A stretch of 64,000 nt of DNA from Enoplolaimus lenunculus (taxonomy: Eukaryota > Nematoda > Enoplea > Enoplida > Thoracostomopsidae). Below the pieces are notes generated by a model. The model ran no database searches, was not told where the DNA came from, and worked only from the letters and a program-made list of their open reading frames with translations. Below are positions 48,753-62,253 of this stretch, in pieces (the stretch's first letter is position 1; the number at the start of each line of letters is the position of its first letter). The stretch covers positions 372,001 to 436,000 of the forward strand of contig JASANG010003930.1 in the NCBI GenBank assembly GCA_030248215.1, in the 5' to 3' direction. Position numbers and translations under genes: made by a program.

Positions 48753-49270
48753 GTTACTTTCGGATGTCATACCGTCACCACATATGTTATACGGTTTGTC
48801 CTAGATCCCTGCTTGTACATCTTAGTCGAACGTTCTCGCGGCCGCCATAATTGCAAGCGAACATCAAAACTAATTTAAAATTTTAAATAATACATTAGCA
48901 CACAGACCTGAAGTCACACTTATCTCAACACCGATCCGCAGTCTAACTTGTTTCATTTTATTGTGAAGACGTAGTCAGGATTGTTAATGGAGACAGTATA
49001 ATTGTATAACTAATCATGCATATAAGCTTTGCGAGCAAACGTATCGCGCAGCAAAATGTTTTCCACTATTAAAATCCTACAGGCTATCCCATAGCTTGTA
49101 AAAGCGCCTTTTTTCTTGCCTTTAATCTTTTGCTCATTGAGTATACTATGAGCAACTAAATACAAAAAAATATACGAGCAATACAGACACTGTGAGCAGT
49201 GTTTAGCAATTCTAACATATGAGTTGTGCAGAATCTACACAAGACATAAGAGCCCCCTTGGACTGGAGCG

Positions 49271-49400
49271 TTGAGCTCCTATAGCTCAGTGGTCATTGTA
49301 AGCGCCTCTCACTTGTGAGACTGAGTATCGAAACTTAACTTGAAATTCCATCTCATATGAAATTGAAAATATTCATAAGAGACATGGCTAGTTTGAAGCC
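49271..49400 (+). repeat. tRNA-like SINE, second family
   Basis: CTCCTATAGCTCAGTGGTC (A box) and GAGTATCGAAACTTAA (weak B box), followed by TTGAAATTCCATCTCATATG and AAAATATTCAT. A relative at about 56390-56510 shares the B-box position and AAAATATTCATT tail. Confidence 0.5.
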
Positions 49401-51635
49401 TCTTTGATTGTTCGTTGTTCTGTATTAAATGTATATATCATAGAACTAGAGGTAGATCATAATGGACGCCAGCGTAGTCGTGGACCTTCCCACACTGACT
49501 TCCAAAGGTCCATGGCGAACGTTTCAAAAATAAACAACTTAAATCGATAACATTTTTTTGACCCTTACTTTTTATGGTTAACCCTTTTTTGGACATGCGA
49601 ACTACATCAGAGCCAGGGCCCAGGTGGTCAAGATCCACCCCTGCTTAGAGAACACCTGCTTTACTGTCTTCAAAAACTTCATAGTTGCATTTTATAGATT
49701 TAAGAACTCATTCTTTATCTGCGGATTTGAGGCGGCAAACAGAATGCAACGTTCGTTTTTGCATCGCTGGTTAATTGAAAATGACCGCTGTTTTAAAAGC
49801 ATTGTACCCGAATGTGTCACTGAACCACTATAAAATGCATATTATTTTCCGTTAGGTTTTAAGGCCCACGTTAGTCATGGGAGCCTGCCCACAAGCAGAC
49901 AGCGGCGGGGTTTGACAATTTTACAGTGTGGGAAGCTTAGGCTTTGGTTTAGGCATAGTAAACATGCTCCAACAATGTGTCGATCTGCTGTGTGCGTCTT
50001 AAAAATAACTGTGTAGCATTCTTGAAACAACAGGATTATCTGGCTTCACACGACTTATGTCCATATTGAATATGGGCTTCTGCTGCTTACTCGTGTAGCA
50101 GCAAAATTCAGCAAAGTGTCATTTTAGAAAAATTTACTGTTTTACTGTCCATAACTTATTATTGTATAGGTTTGACTTAAAAGCAACTAAAGCGGATAAT
50201 GTGGACGCCAAATAATACACAATGCGACAAAAAGTATTTCTGAATTTTTCAGAAAAGAATTTTCTGTGGCAAATCTAACAAGTTTTTCTGAGATTTAAGA
50301 CAATTTTTCAAAAAACAACTGGAAAACTTTTATTTTCAGACTTATCAAAACTTTTCTGAAATCTTTTCTGTTATAACAGAAATACTTTTCAAGTGCACCT
50401 TGCTAATTATTTCTTAAATGTAAGCAATTTTTTCTTATATATCAGAAATGTTATTTCGAGTGTACTTAACAGTAGTTTATGCGCATGTGAATGATTTTTA
50501 TTTGAGTATCTAACAAGAGCACATGAGGTAACTCAAAACAGATCGGCCGTCAGTGTTTTGGTTTCGGGTCTGTCTGGTAAGGAACCTTATCTTTGATGAT
50601 AAACCATCAAGAGTCAAAAGAAAAGCAGTGTAGATTAAAAAACCTCAACCGCAACAAGCTAAAAGATAGCCTATTTTTTGCATTTAATGTTATAAGTTTC
50701 AGTATAAAACTTTAGTTTCGTTGGATTTATTCGGGAGTCGACGACACAACTTTATTTTTAGCAATGAAAAAACTGACACTCCAGACGCCCCTGTTACGTA
50801 TGCTTGGGTTGCGCGGTGAGCAAAAAATTATACACGGTGCCAGCTGATTAAGTACCTTAAAAATTGATGCAATGTTGACAACCCGCAAATATTAGACAAG
50901 AAGCAGTTAGAAAACTTTTATAAGACAAAATTGAGCACGGAAGGCTTCACAATTAAAAAACTTGCAACATATGACGTAGAAAATTGTCCCACCACAACTT
51001 TTTGAGCACTTTGACGGGACATAAAGTTTCATTAGGAAAGTTGTTTAGTTGAAACCATATAATTACGAGAAAGTATGATTTTTTGCGCACATAGCAAAGT
51101 TACAAAAAATTGTGCACAATTGTTGCTTTATTTTAATTGGCTATGAAGATGAAATTATATGAAGCTAGCTTCTTCATAAAACCAGTCCTTGCTTATAAAT
51201 GCTGCCCATCAGAAAATTTTCGTGATGAAATGGTATGGGCCCAACCTTCCAATTATTCCTGCACCGAAAATTGGCACATATATGGCATACAGTGAACACT
51301 GCTTTTAATGCCTTTTGCCAGCCCGCCTTGCGTCAGAAGTTTCGGGATTCGCCGTTGATCCAATAGACTAACCGCCTTCTCAAATATATATTGTTATCTT
51401 ACATCTGGCAATGCTTAAAATATTGGTCTCTGGTAAAAAGTTAACGTCTACCTTTAGTCTCTGACCTACGCTTTGAAGACTGTTTCGTTTTCAATCTCTT
51501 GCATCAAAGGTAAACTCGTATATATTATCAAAAATGTCATTTTGTAAGTTATCGGTACGCTAAGATATTGCGTTCACTTTCAACCATTCTGAGCAATACG
51601 GAAGAAGACCCTTGTGCACTTTTCTCTACTTTTAA
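49401..51635. other. Gene-free stretch
   Basis: No recognised gene. The frame at 49624-49833 (plus) ends in protein-like sequence (NRMQRSFLHRWLIENDRCF) and has a TTTTATAG acceptor-like site inside. It could be a terminal exon but matches nothing I know. A reverse CCTAAG fragment is at about 49925-49970. Confidence 0.35.
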
Positions 51636-51639
51636 GATT

Positions 51640-51800
51640 TAGATATATCTTAGACTTAGGGTCAGGCTTAGCCTAAGGTAAAGATTTACACAAAGCTTTA
51701 AGATTAGGCGTACGCTTAAGTCAGCCTTTGTCGAAATCTAAGCCTTAAGCCTAAGCCTAAGATTAAGCCTAAAGTGTGCAATAGCCAGCAAAAGCTTTTT
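51640..51800. repeat. CCTAAG/TTAGGC hexamer cluster
   Basis: Degenerate hexamers in both orientations (CTTAGACTTAGGGTCAGGC, then CCTTAAGCCTAAGCCTAAG). It looks like two head-to-head fragments of the MITE family. Confidence 0.6.
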
Positions 51801-53867
51801 GCTGAAGCCTTTACCTAAACCAAAGTCTGTGCATGGGGGAAGCGTACGCGACGCTACTACGGTTTTTTGCTGTTCTTAAAGTGTATATACCTGCATAACT
51901 AAAGGTTCCAAGTCATTGAAAAATATATTATATTCGTGCTAGGGACAACCCATGTACGTACAGGGCGTATTAACTTTCAGTTGCGGTAAATATGTTTTGA
52001 AAAACAATTATGTTTAATTGTAATAAATAAGTTAATTATATTTATTAATGTTGAATTATAGGCAACATTAAATTGTAACGCATGACAAATCTGAGACTGG
52101 TACAGTAAGCAATATTTTTCAGCTAGAATTTTTATCACAAACAAATGCTTAATACACAATTACATACCTAATCGATAATTTGCGAAAAAATCTTTTAGCT
52201 TTTGATGTGATAAGCTTACAGCATTCATACGATCATAGCTTAAGTGTCATAGTTAAGTTTAACCCTGGGCAATTTTTTATCCTGCTGCATCTTTAACGGT
52301 ACTTTAATTAGGTATAAAAGTTTGAAAACCTTTCTCAGTCTAATATCTGTTAAGCATAACGCAAGCGTTTACATTCGCGGTATTATTCTTTAAACACTTG
52401 ACTCCAAGGTCGGATCATACGTGGCCTTGCCAACGTTAACAAGACACTAAACCAATATTATGTATTAAGATTTGCTATTAAAATTTTGTTGCATTCTGAA
52501 TCGCTTCGTTTGCAACGGTTGTTTTGGTTGGAACGTATTAGATCTACTCCCTATTAAAAATTTCTGACATCATAACTGTTTACGAAAACAAAACCGTACA
52601 GACGTTATTTAAGTAATGGTGTCACGGTTCTACGATTTTGACGGCCGTGATTTATCTACAGGGTGTTTATTAATATGATTTTCTGTATTTTGGACTGTTG
52701 TGTTTTTCAATTCTATGATGATGAGCTTGTGTCTTAACGAGTCCATTGCCAGACGGGGGTCCAGAAACACTAATAGCAGTTTGATTTGAAGACGTAAAAC
52801 AAATGTCTTTTTACTGCACATTTCTGTTAGATGCAACAAAATTTACTGCTATGTAAACATGGTGGTTACGATTGAGAAAATCGTCGGAACATCCGTTTGC
52901 ATAGGTTAATTCCGAAACGTAACTCTGCATCCACAACTGTTATTTTTTGCTTCTTTTATGTTTAGACATCCATGTTTTGATTTGCAAACCCTATTTGTCT
53001 GGTCAAACTTTTTGCTCGGAAGGTTCAATATGGCTTCACGTTTGTTATTAGTAGCAATACATATTTTTCAATCGATGTTGAGGTAGGCACGATAGTCAAA
53101 TTATTGTACTTTTGAGGCCTGTAGTTCGAGTGGGGCCACAAGGACGGGGGGCGATTTCAGCCCTCGTACGAAATTCAGCAATTTCTGCCTCGGTTGGAAG
53201 TCATTTAAAATAATTGTATTCTACTCTTGAAAGATATTTGCACCCTTTATCATGCTACACTGGTTGAGAGCCCGCTTGAGTTGCCGTTCGTTTTAATAGA
53301 AATATTTACGTAATTATACTAAAAATTGTCCTGGTATCGACTACGTTATGAATACCATAGCTGTAGGCTAAACCACACGTATATCTCTCGTTAACCCTTT
53401 GGTCATATATAGCTGAGCGGTTAGCGAACGAAATGTGGAAAAACTATTTTAAGTGGCAATATTCTCAGTTGTGTATAGTACCTATCATTTTGGTGGAAAA
53501 ACAAATTTTTCGGGATCGAAGCGATTGAGACAACATATTCAATTTTAGCACTAAACCTAAACAAAATTTCGGTCTTGATTTCTTGTGCTGGGGCTAGGAC
53601 TGAGGCGTCCTCTTGGATCCGTTAGCGGTGACAATATATGAATAGTAACGTGGACGGAAATTACTTTCAGTCGGATTTATCAGTGTGGTGTTATAATAAG
53701 CACGTTACCAGAACCAAACTCTTAGTTAATTACAGAAAAATGATAAAAATTACAGAATTAAACTGTGGAGTCTGTGCCACAACGACATTGGATTGCACTG
53801 TTGCAGTTGAAAAGTTTCAACTGGTTCATCTCTTTCTCGCATGCCGTATTCCGAGAATAACATGGTG
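51801..53867. other. Gene-free stretch
   Basis: AT-rich DNA with no supported gene, RNA or repeat terminus. Confidence 0.35.
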
Positions 53868-56304
53868 GCTGGGTTTCTGACATCTTACTTAAGTATTTGC
53901 TAAAGTTATACTTAAGTAATTTACTTAAGTCGAATACTTAAGTAAATACTTAACTTTTTGAACAAAAACAGATAATGCGTCATCCACATTAATTTGCGCC
54001 CGGCTTGTGTAAATCAAAAACGCCTTTTTCCAACTTGAGTTTGGAAAAAGGGTAGCAGTGGGAAATTGAATTTGAAAACTTTTCCAATTTCCCTTTGCCG
54101 TCGGTTTTATAAAATCGAGTAGTAAATTGATAATGATTTATCAACTTCAATTTACAACTTACGAAAAAGAAAACCGTAGGTAAAGGAAATTGAAACATTT
54201 CGTAAATTCAATTTCCCGCTGCCCTGTTAAATTTTGTTATCATAAGGAAAATTGTCGACGTGACTAAATTTTAGCACGAAAAATAATATTTTTCCTTTTA
54301 TCAAATAGATGAGTAGTTTACACAATTTCGCTTGTGATATTTACTCCCAAAACTATAAAATTTAAACGGAAATATAGGTCAAATACGTAAGTGACCTTTC
54401 ACGGAAATATAGGTTGAAATACGTAAATGACCTTTCGTATTAAATGCGTGTTATTTTTAAGGAGTTATGCATTCTTTCAAGAGGAATGGGTGACCTCGGT
54501 CAAAAAAGCGAGACCAAGACCAAGACTTCTGGTCTCGGTTTCGATCAATTTTTAACCAAGCAAACTGATATGAGCATAAAAGGTACAATTCTAAACATCG
54601 TATTTGTTACGCCAGTACTGTAGTGACCCGAATAAGAGGGGTACCCATTTTAAGTCCCAATCAAAAGGAATCCGTATCCCTAATAAGAGTCCGTAAGCGC
54701 ATAGAGTCCCAAAACCCTAATAGAGTCGATAAATTTCAATTATTCTTTTGCCGGAAAATCAAACACTTTAACAACATATTACAGATCTTGGCTAAAATTT
54801 ACTAATTAATTGTCATTTTTTCTACCTAATTTCGCCTCCGGCTGCGGCAAGTTTCGTTGACCGGCTCCGACTCCGGTAATTTTCACCTCCGGCTGCACCC
54901 TGGGCCCTAGGCATAGGTTTATGCTTACGCTTGCAAAGGATTAGTGGGCAGATCTGGTTGCACCCTGGGCCATAGGTTTATTCTTACGCTTGCAAAGGAT
55001 TAGTGGACAGGTCATTATATACCAGTCGTAGTGGGACTACATTTATTGAGCGAAGGTCGAACGCACTTAGACTTTGGTTTAGAAATCTTATACTACTGTT
55101 ACGGCCCTGTTCTATACACTTGTCTAACATAAGCCGTACCATGAAACGGTTTTATAAAATCCGACATTTATTGCTCGACATTCAAGATTTTCGACTTAAT
55201 ACATGAAATGTAATCTATTATCGCAAAATTTTATTATTTGTTCGATATTTTACTAGAATTGCGACAAAATTAGCCAAGGCATTGAGTCATTGAAGAACTC
55301 AAAGAATTTAAAGTAAAATTGTGGCGTATTCGGATCACTACAGTAACTATTCAATGGTACTTTACTAAAGCTACGGTGGCTCTTCAGGGGCAAACACATG
55401 GTGAGGAGAGTTGCGTCTCCTATTGCGCCAGCAGTCCTATGGTGCTAAAAAGTATGGCCAATGCAACTTCTAGGGTTTTAACGTTAGATTAAGCATTTTC
55501 TTAAGTCTAAGCAAAAAGTCAGATCAAATTGACGTTCTATGGAACTCAAACAATTAAAATCCAAGTAAACACGTTGACCTGACATGTTTACATGTATTTT
55601 AATTGCATGACCAATATTTGACTTTCCACGACCCCCCAAGTAGCATTTCCGGTTTCCGGTTTTCTAAAATTTCAAATTCCAACTGCTATACAATTTACTT
55701 GCATCAAGTGGGAAATTGAAGCAAATTTCTGGTCTTCAATTTCCCACTGCGGTAAAGCACCACTTTTCAATTTCCTTTTCACTATCTTAAAAGTGCTTAT
55801 CAAATTTCCACTCGAGTATAAAAACTGTTTGAATTTCCCATTGCGGTCGTTATTTTCGCTATTGGGAAATTGAAATTCAAAATTGCTAGTCAAATTCCTA
55901 GTACGTTTTATAAAATGTTTCAATTTACCTATAGATCAAATTTCGTGTTTTCAATTTCCCACTGCTACCCTTTTTCCAAACTCAAGTTGGAAAAAGGCGT
56001 TCTTGATTTCCACAAACCGGGCGCAAATTAATGTGGATGACGCATAAAATGCCAACTATGAGACACTGTCATAACAAAATAGTAATAGTTCTGCTTTATA
56101 TTAAGAAGGCGCCATGAGTCTACAATTTCTGTTAGACCAAGGTTACTATGCGTGGGCTGCTAATCTGTAATATATCAAATTTAGCCGGCGGCTCAAGTAT
56201 TTACTTAACTTAAGTAACCTTTTAAAAACAACAAAATGGCTAAGTTATCGCTTAGCACGTACTTAAGTCCTAAGTCGTGCTTAGGTAGAGTTTTAGAAAC
56301 CCAG
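53868..56304. mobile_element. Large foldback element with nested insertions
   Basis: Outer ends GGCTGGGTTTCTGACATC and, at the right, TTTTAGAAACCCAGCC are inverted. Inside them a second, much better conserved inverted repeat pairs about 53970-54070 with about 55945-56050 (GCGTCATCCACATTAATTTG, GCGCCCGG, AAAAAGGGTAGCAGTGGG). Each arm holds an 11-bp hairpin CCTTTTTCCAA/TTGGAAAAAGG. Between lie fragments of the GGTCTCGG repeat (54485-54560), a CCGG-type repeat (about 54600-54905) and CCTAAG elements (54905-55115). No transposase frame is present. Confidence 0.65.
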
Positions 56305-58990
56305 CCAATATAGCATATAAAGTGCGAGAGATTGCGCGTACAAAATTACGACAAGACAGGAGGGCCCTGGTGCTCGAGTGTCAAGCTGCTATACATTTAT
56401 GGCGATGGTAATCTGCGCCCATCCGTGAGATACTGATGTTTGAATCCTAGCTTTAAATTACATCACAGATAAAATAAAAAATATTCATTGGAGAATGAAT
56501 AAATGAAAATGGTTTTGTTATGTATAATAAGAGAGATATCTTTAGTACCAAAGTGACTAAATTCGGCAAACAACGTTTGATCAGATTCTATTGGGAATAA
56601 TGTGACACTGTCAACACTATTTGTCATTACAGATTACGTTTATTAAAAATCCAGAGGGAAAACTCGTGCAAACATTAACTTTGCCTACACAAACAAGTAA
56701 AAAGTTTGAAATATATATTGCGCTAGCAAGCGTAAACTTTATTATTTTTTAAAAAATGTTTAATTTTAGGGAAAACCTAACTTTTTAAAATACATTTAAA
56801 CCAACAGTTTTATGTGCTTTGGATGTTTTCGAACTTATCAGCTTCCAGTTAAAACTCTTTTTAACAACGATTTCCCTCAAGCGTTTAATCAATATGCCAA
56901 TCAAGAATCATGACAGTTCTTGAAATTATTTTTTGCTGTAGTATCAGCTAGGTATAGTTGAATTCGCTCAGTGAGAAACTTGTATACAGGGCCGTAGATA
57001 GGTGGCTAGAGATTTAGGTACCAGTATACTTGAAATATGTAGCCCTAGACAAAGTTCGACTTTTGTGCTGCCAGCAAATTTATATTGTGGGATTCTGAAT
57101 TGCTGTAATGGTGCTATTTACAAATTCGAAATATATTCATCGTGTAACTGAATACCTTTATCTACCATATTTCTACTTGTAATTCTGTGTGTTTAGGCTT
57201 ATCGATTCTAAAAATTAGCGTCAAATACAATTTACTTGTATTCTTTGCTTACTATATTTAGTAATTTGCCACTTTACTACTGACACTAGCTTTGCGTAGT
57301 GCAATTTAAAGTATTAATTTTTGGACAATAGCCTAACTATTGGAAATTGAATAGCGGCACCGCTAGCTAAAGTTAGCTAATTGAAATCTCAAAAAATACG
57401 CACGCCAGTATTGTGTCATTTCCACGCTTTCTACGACATATTTCAATTCCAACAAAATTAATTAGCTACGCTTTAAATGTGATATCTGTTCCATGTCATG
57501 ATCGAACAACGTGAACTGCTGCAATTGAATTATAAAAATGTGTCAAATGTTAATTTGAAGATATGAAATTATAATGAAATTCGTCGTCGACGACTCTTCA
57601 ATAAACTTCTAACATTTTCAATGAGCTTTTAACTCTGAAATTGTAAGGGTTGCGCTATACTCGCCGCGCGCCGCCGGACGCCAGAGCAAAAGCGTGGGTC
57701 AAAAATATGTCTTCTAGTCAAATTTTAATTTTTGAAACACTCGGTACTGTCTTTTTGAAGGCGAGGCCTTGAGGCCGCTATGTTGCTGGTTTTTATTACA
57801 TGCCACCCCTGTTTGTATATTATACTGCCACAGTTCTAGACAAAAGTTACAAGACTAAACGTGCTACAGAATTATTAGCGATAAAATTTCGCCAGAATTG
57901 TTAATCACCTATAAGTGAACTGATTCGGCTACGTTTATTTTAGTAACCTTAATTAAATATCAGTGTTTTGTTCAATAACAGATTAGCGATTTGTTTACAG
58001 AATTCGAAGCGACGAAACCATAATGCCTAATAGATTTTTAGAAATTTACAGATTTTTAACGCAATTTTTATATCTAAAAGGGCGAACTGTCAGAAACACA
58101 GTTATACAAGTTGTTCTGTGAGTGCGCTTAATCGGTTTGGTTTTCAGAACGCATTGTTGAGCCGACGAGTGCAGATTTAAAACTGTACGCTGTAACTGCA
58201 ATCCCAGTCCTTCAAAGAGTCTATGACCCATCGGCAAGTGTCAAATGAACTAAATTTTTTAAGAAAAATAGTGTTTTAAACTAAGCACTAGTTTCAGATG
58301 CTTTCAGCCTGCAATAACATATTACAGTAGCAATTCGCAAAACGCATCTAATAATTGATATGGCGCTTAAAACTGATTGTTCATTGGTGGATAGAGTTCT
58401 CTACCTTATAAGGTATATTATTCGTCATTGGCTAAAACGGTGTTTGTTGTCGCTGAAAACTCGTTTTAGTACGAAACGCAAGTCAAAGATTACACAAGAT
58501 TAATTAAGTCAGTGCTGAAGCATGTGTTCAAGCTAGCAAACTGTATCTGCCAGAATTAATTTTGAAACCTGAATTTTAAATGCGAAAGCTGAACAACGTC
58601 GAATTAAACGTGGGGGGCACAGGAGGCTTATGACCCGAGTCTGCAACAAAATAGCCCTCCCACCAGCCAAAAACCGATGAAATGTTTCAATGGATAACAA
58701 GCCATCAAAACCAATATCTGATTTTTGGGATGTACTGATTGCGTTCTTTGGCTCGGCTATGTAACGGGTGTGTAAAATAATTTACCAAACGATGCGAGAG
58801 TATTTCGAATTTATCTTGAACGGTTTCTATAAGGTTGGACCTGGCAGTTATGCTTATGCCAGTCTATCATTGGCGATCCTAAACTTATGGTAGTGTCGTG
58901 GAGATTTGCGTGGTCAGATAAGCTGTATTCGGGACAGGAACACTGCATACAGATCTTTGCTTGTACAATCGTTATACGTCATTACTGATC
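56305..58990. other. Gene-free stretch with repeat fragments
   Basis: Contains a tRNA-like SINE fragment at about 56390-56510 and a short GC-rich terminus at 57647-57690 (AGGGTTGCGCTATACTCG, CGCCGCCGGACGCC). No gene is supported. Confidence 0.4.
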
Positions 58991-59391
58991 TATTTTAGAC
59001 TGCGTTTAATTAAGCAGCCAGGCAGCTTCTAACCAACTGCAAGCCGGTCCGCCGTACCACGGCTGGACTACACTGCCACAAATTTCGGGGCAACGAGACT
59101 CATATTCTCGCGCATTCCTGCTCTTAGATAAAACAATATGACATCAAGAATGCGTACCCAGAGTCATGCCTACAGTTTCCAACTAAGTGCAGTGGCGAGT
59201 GTTTTTTCTTAAAACTCAAATTCATTGAGAATCGAGTGCATTGAATCAGATATTCAGCGTGAAATGAACTCTGCGCCTCCCACCACCTTAATTGGGCCCT
59301 GAAGCTGAATTCGAACTGTGTTGACGGTAACAAATAACATACACCTGCGAAGGTTACAAAATGTTTCCCTGCAACGCTATAACATACTTAC

Positions 59392-59636
59392 ATGTATTCT
59401 GTCTTCGATAAATCCGGGCCGCCACTATAACTGGATGGAATAAGAATGCGACAAAACCGCCTAGTCGCATCTTCACCCCATTCGTTCGAATGTGGATCGA
59501 CAGCATTTAAAGAATTCTCAAACAGTTTCTCCTGTAATTTATTTATTCCTGGTTGGATGTCGACACATAACAATTTTAATTCAGTATTAAATTCTAATAA
59601 TTTTTTGGATAAAATTTTTTTAGCCTCAATATTTTT
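59392..59636 (-). CDS. Candidate orphan internal exon, unrecognised protein
   Basis: A minus-strand frame is open from 59636 (an in-frame TGA lies just upstream) to a strong splice donor, CAT then GTAAGTATG, at 59392/59391. A plausible acceptor is TTATTAG within the frame. The peptide reads LLCVDIQPGINKLQEK, then NSLNAVDPHSNEWGEDATRRF and CRILIPSSYSGGPDL. The pattern of A/V-x-P, W, D-A, R-F is faintly like the linker before tudor domains, but this is weak. No partner exon was found. It may be one exon of a gene with large introns, a relic, or chance. Confidence 0.3.
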
Positions 59637-60990
59637 TCATGCAATTGGTTCCCCAATACTGAGTAAAACCGCAGTTGCTTCTCATGTGTACTACGAGCCG
59701 AAATGAATGTTGAAAACAACGGTGTGATATAATTTTCCATATATGTCTTTTACTTTGAGTATTTTACAATATTTTAAACAATTTTGGCTGAAGTTAAACT
59801 GAGTTTCACCTTTTACCAATCGTTTGTTATTCAACACTTTGAAAGCAACGATTATGTTGCATTTATTTTTCAATTATAAAGTGTCAAACACAACTTTCGC
59901 CGTGGGCGTTCTGAGAAAACAGGTGTAATTTGGAATTTTTATTATTTATAACGAGTCAAAATTGTATGTTTCAATTTTATACTAAAATATCAATATTAAG
60001 CTGGATACTTTACGGTTTTTACTTTAATGTTTTAACATCCTGACTAAACACCAGTGTTTATGTCTTTAAGATTGCGTTAACCGTGGTCTAATTCATAGAG
60101 CTGTCGAAAAAGGTGTTAAATTGCAAAATCTCATGAATACACGACAGTGTAAAATACTAACACAAGCAAGTTTTAGGTTGTACAGTACTTAAAAAACCAA
60201 AACCAAAGCGCAGTTGTTCCAACTGTTTCGCAAATAGGAACAAATACGAACAGACTTTTCAGTTCAGAAAACGGTTTAAGAGAGTTTAATCTGGTGATGT
60301 TTTCTAAAGCTAAACAAAGTATTCAAACACAATTATGCATTTGTTGTTGCGTATCGGTTAGGTCCACAACCAGGAATTGTTCTATGGCAAGAACATGTAT
60401 TGAGTGACAGAGTCTTTTTTACACATCAATGCTGATCAAAAACTTTTCAATTAGGGATGTGAAAATGTCGGTGGAAGATACGCGTGCCTTTGCGTTCGTG
60501 TTTTCCTTCGTCCTGGTAAAATGGTATCAATTGGCTGAAGCGTAAAGACTAACTGGAGTGTATTCTCAAATGCGGAATAGCAACTATCATCACTTATTGA
60601 TATTCAATTAAGCGAACAGTGATAGTGTTGTGAGTCTTAAATTCTTTTTTACAGACGTATAGTAAATTTAGTTCAAGCAATATGCAAAAATTTCAAACCT
60701 CACAATTTCATGGTTCAAAAGCTGCATTGAAAATAGGACACAAGATATCAGCTTAGAGTGATACTAAAGAACGTAGTTGATTAAAATGCGCGAAAACTTG
60801 AAATACGGCCACGACATACTTTCGCATAGCATTCCGCCAACAGCGACGACTTTTTTTATGAATTTCAGAATTGCAGCTATTACGCAGACTTAAACGCTGT
60901 CTAAATTGTATTACCATCAGCTAATTTAATTTAGTAAATAAAATTTCGCTTTTTATCACCGGGTATATCTATTGGTTGACTTTTATCAGC

Positions 60991-62092
60991 ATGAATTTTA
61001 CATCAACTCGTGCTAAATTTGCTGCTCTGGTTGTCGCCGCGTTATGTTTGCTATTTCTCTGCGATGACGTCAGGTACGTACCGCAATTCCATAACTGGCT
61101 GTGGTGTCAGATCAAAGTATATTATTTATGTAACACCACTCGACTCATAATTTTCCAGTCTTTCACGCATGTGCAAATTTTACGTGTAAAACCATGTGAT
61201 ACATGCTTGTCCTAGTACATATGCCATACATGCAGTGTACAGAAAAATCTATGCTTACCAGCAGAATACGTGTCGGCCCATGTATAGAACAGGGCCGGAA
61301 CAGCAGTATAAGCATATTCCTAAGCCTAAACCAAAGCCTAAGCGTAAGCCTAAGCGTATAGATGAGCCTCTTCCTAAGCCTAAGCCTAAGCAAAAAAATT
61401 AGTCTAAAGGTTAAACTGACCATATTATTGCCCCTCCGGAAAAAGATCTGGCCCTGTTCTATACATGGGCCTACGTGTCGATTAATCGTGCAGTGCAGTT
61501 AACTGGTGGGCGGGGTGGCTTCAGTGAACATAGTACTAGAGCACCCGCTAAAGGTATTTTAGGTTTCATACAACAGTGACATCGACTGAAAAAACACGGG
61601 AGGAATTTCCCAGAAATACATAATCAGTTGCGACTTCAATGATGCCATTACGATTAAATCTAAACATTAAACACATTCAGGTCTTCTAATCTATTAAGAA
61701 AAGTATCTGTTACACAATGTGTGCATATATTATACTACTGTAAATCTGAAATCCTCACTGAGTTCAAGAAAATTGTACCATACGAAACAATGCACTTCTC
61801 GACAACTTGTGCAGGTGTAAAGAGAAACTTGAACGGTAAAATTTATTTGCAAGTATAACACATGTTGAGGACTTTGGTAGTGCTAATTCTTGCCTCGTTT
61901 AGTATTCTGGTATACAAGCGCTCAAGATATACTTATTGAAGCAGTGACACTGCAATTTACCAAAACATGCTAAAATATTGCAACAGTAGAATTAAGTGCA
62001 AGATATTATATTAAAAAAGAAGCGTAAAATGCAAAACTCCAACCCCCCAAGCCCAGCCCGCCCAGCCCCACCCCACCCCACCCCCCACCCCC

Positions 62093-62129
<37 letters not shown>

Positions 62130-62219
62130 CCCCCCACCCCCCCCCCCCCCCCCCCCCGCAATATAAAAAAAAAAAAAAAAAAAACATAAAAAAAAAAAAA
62201 CAAAAAAAAACAAAAAAAA

Positions 62220-62253
<34 letters not shown>

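Noticed and set aside
49624-49833. Plus-strand 69-codon frame with protein-like end
   Set aside because: Possible terminal exon but with no partner exon or known similarity; left as a note in the region entry.
61310-61400. Interstitial telomere (TTAGGC array)
   Set aside because: The hexamers lie inside a bounded MITE with inverted ends and 8-bp duplications, and are degenerate, so this is not a telomere-derived block at a chromosome fusion.
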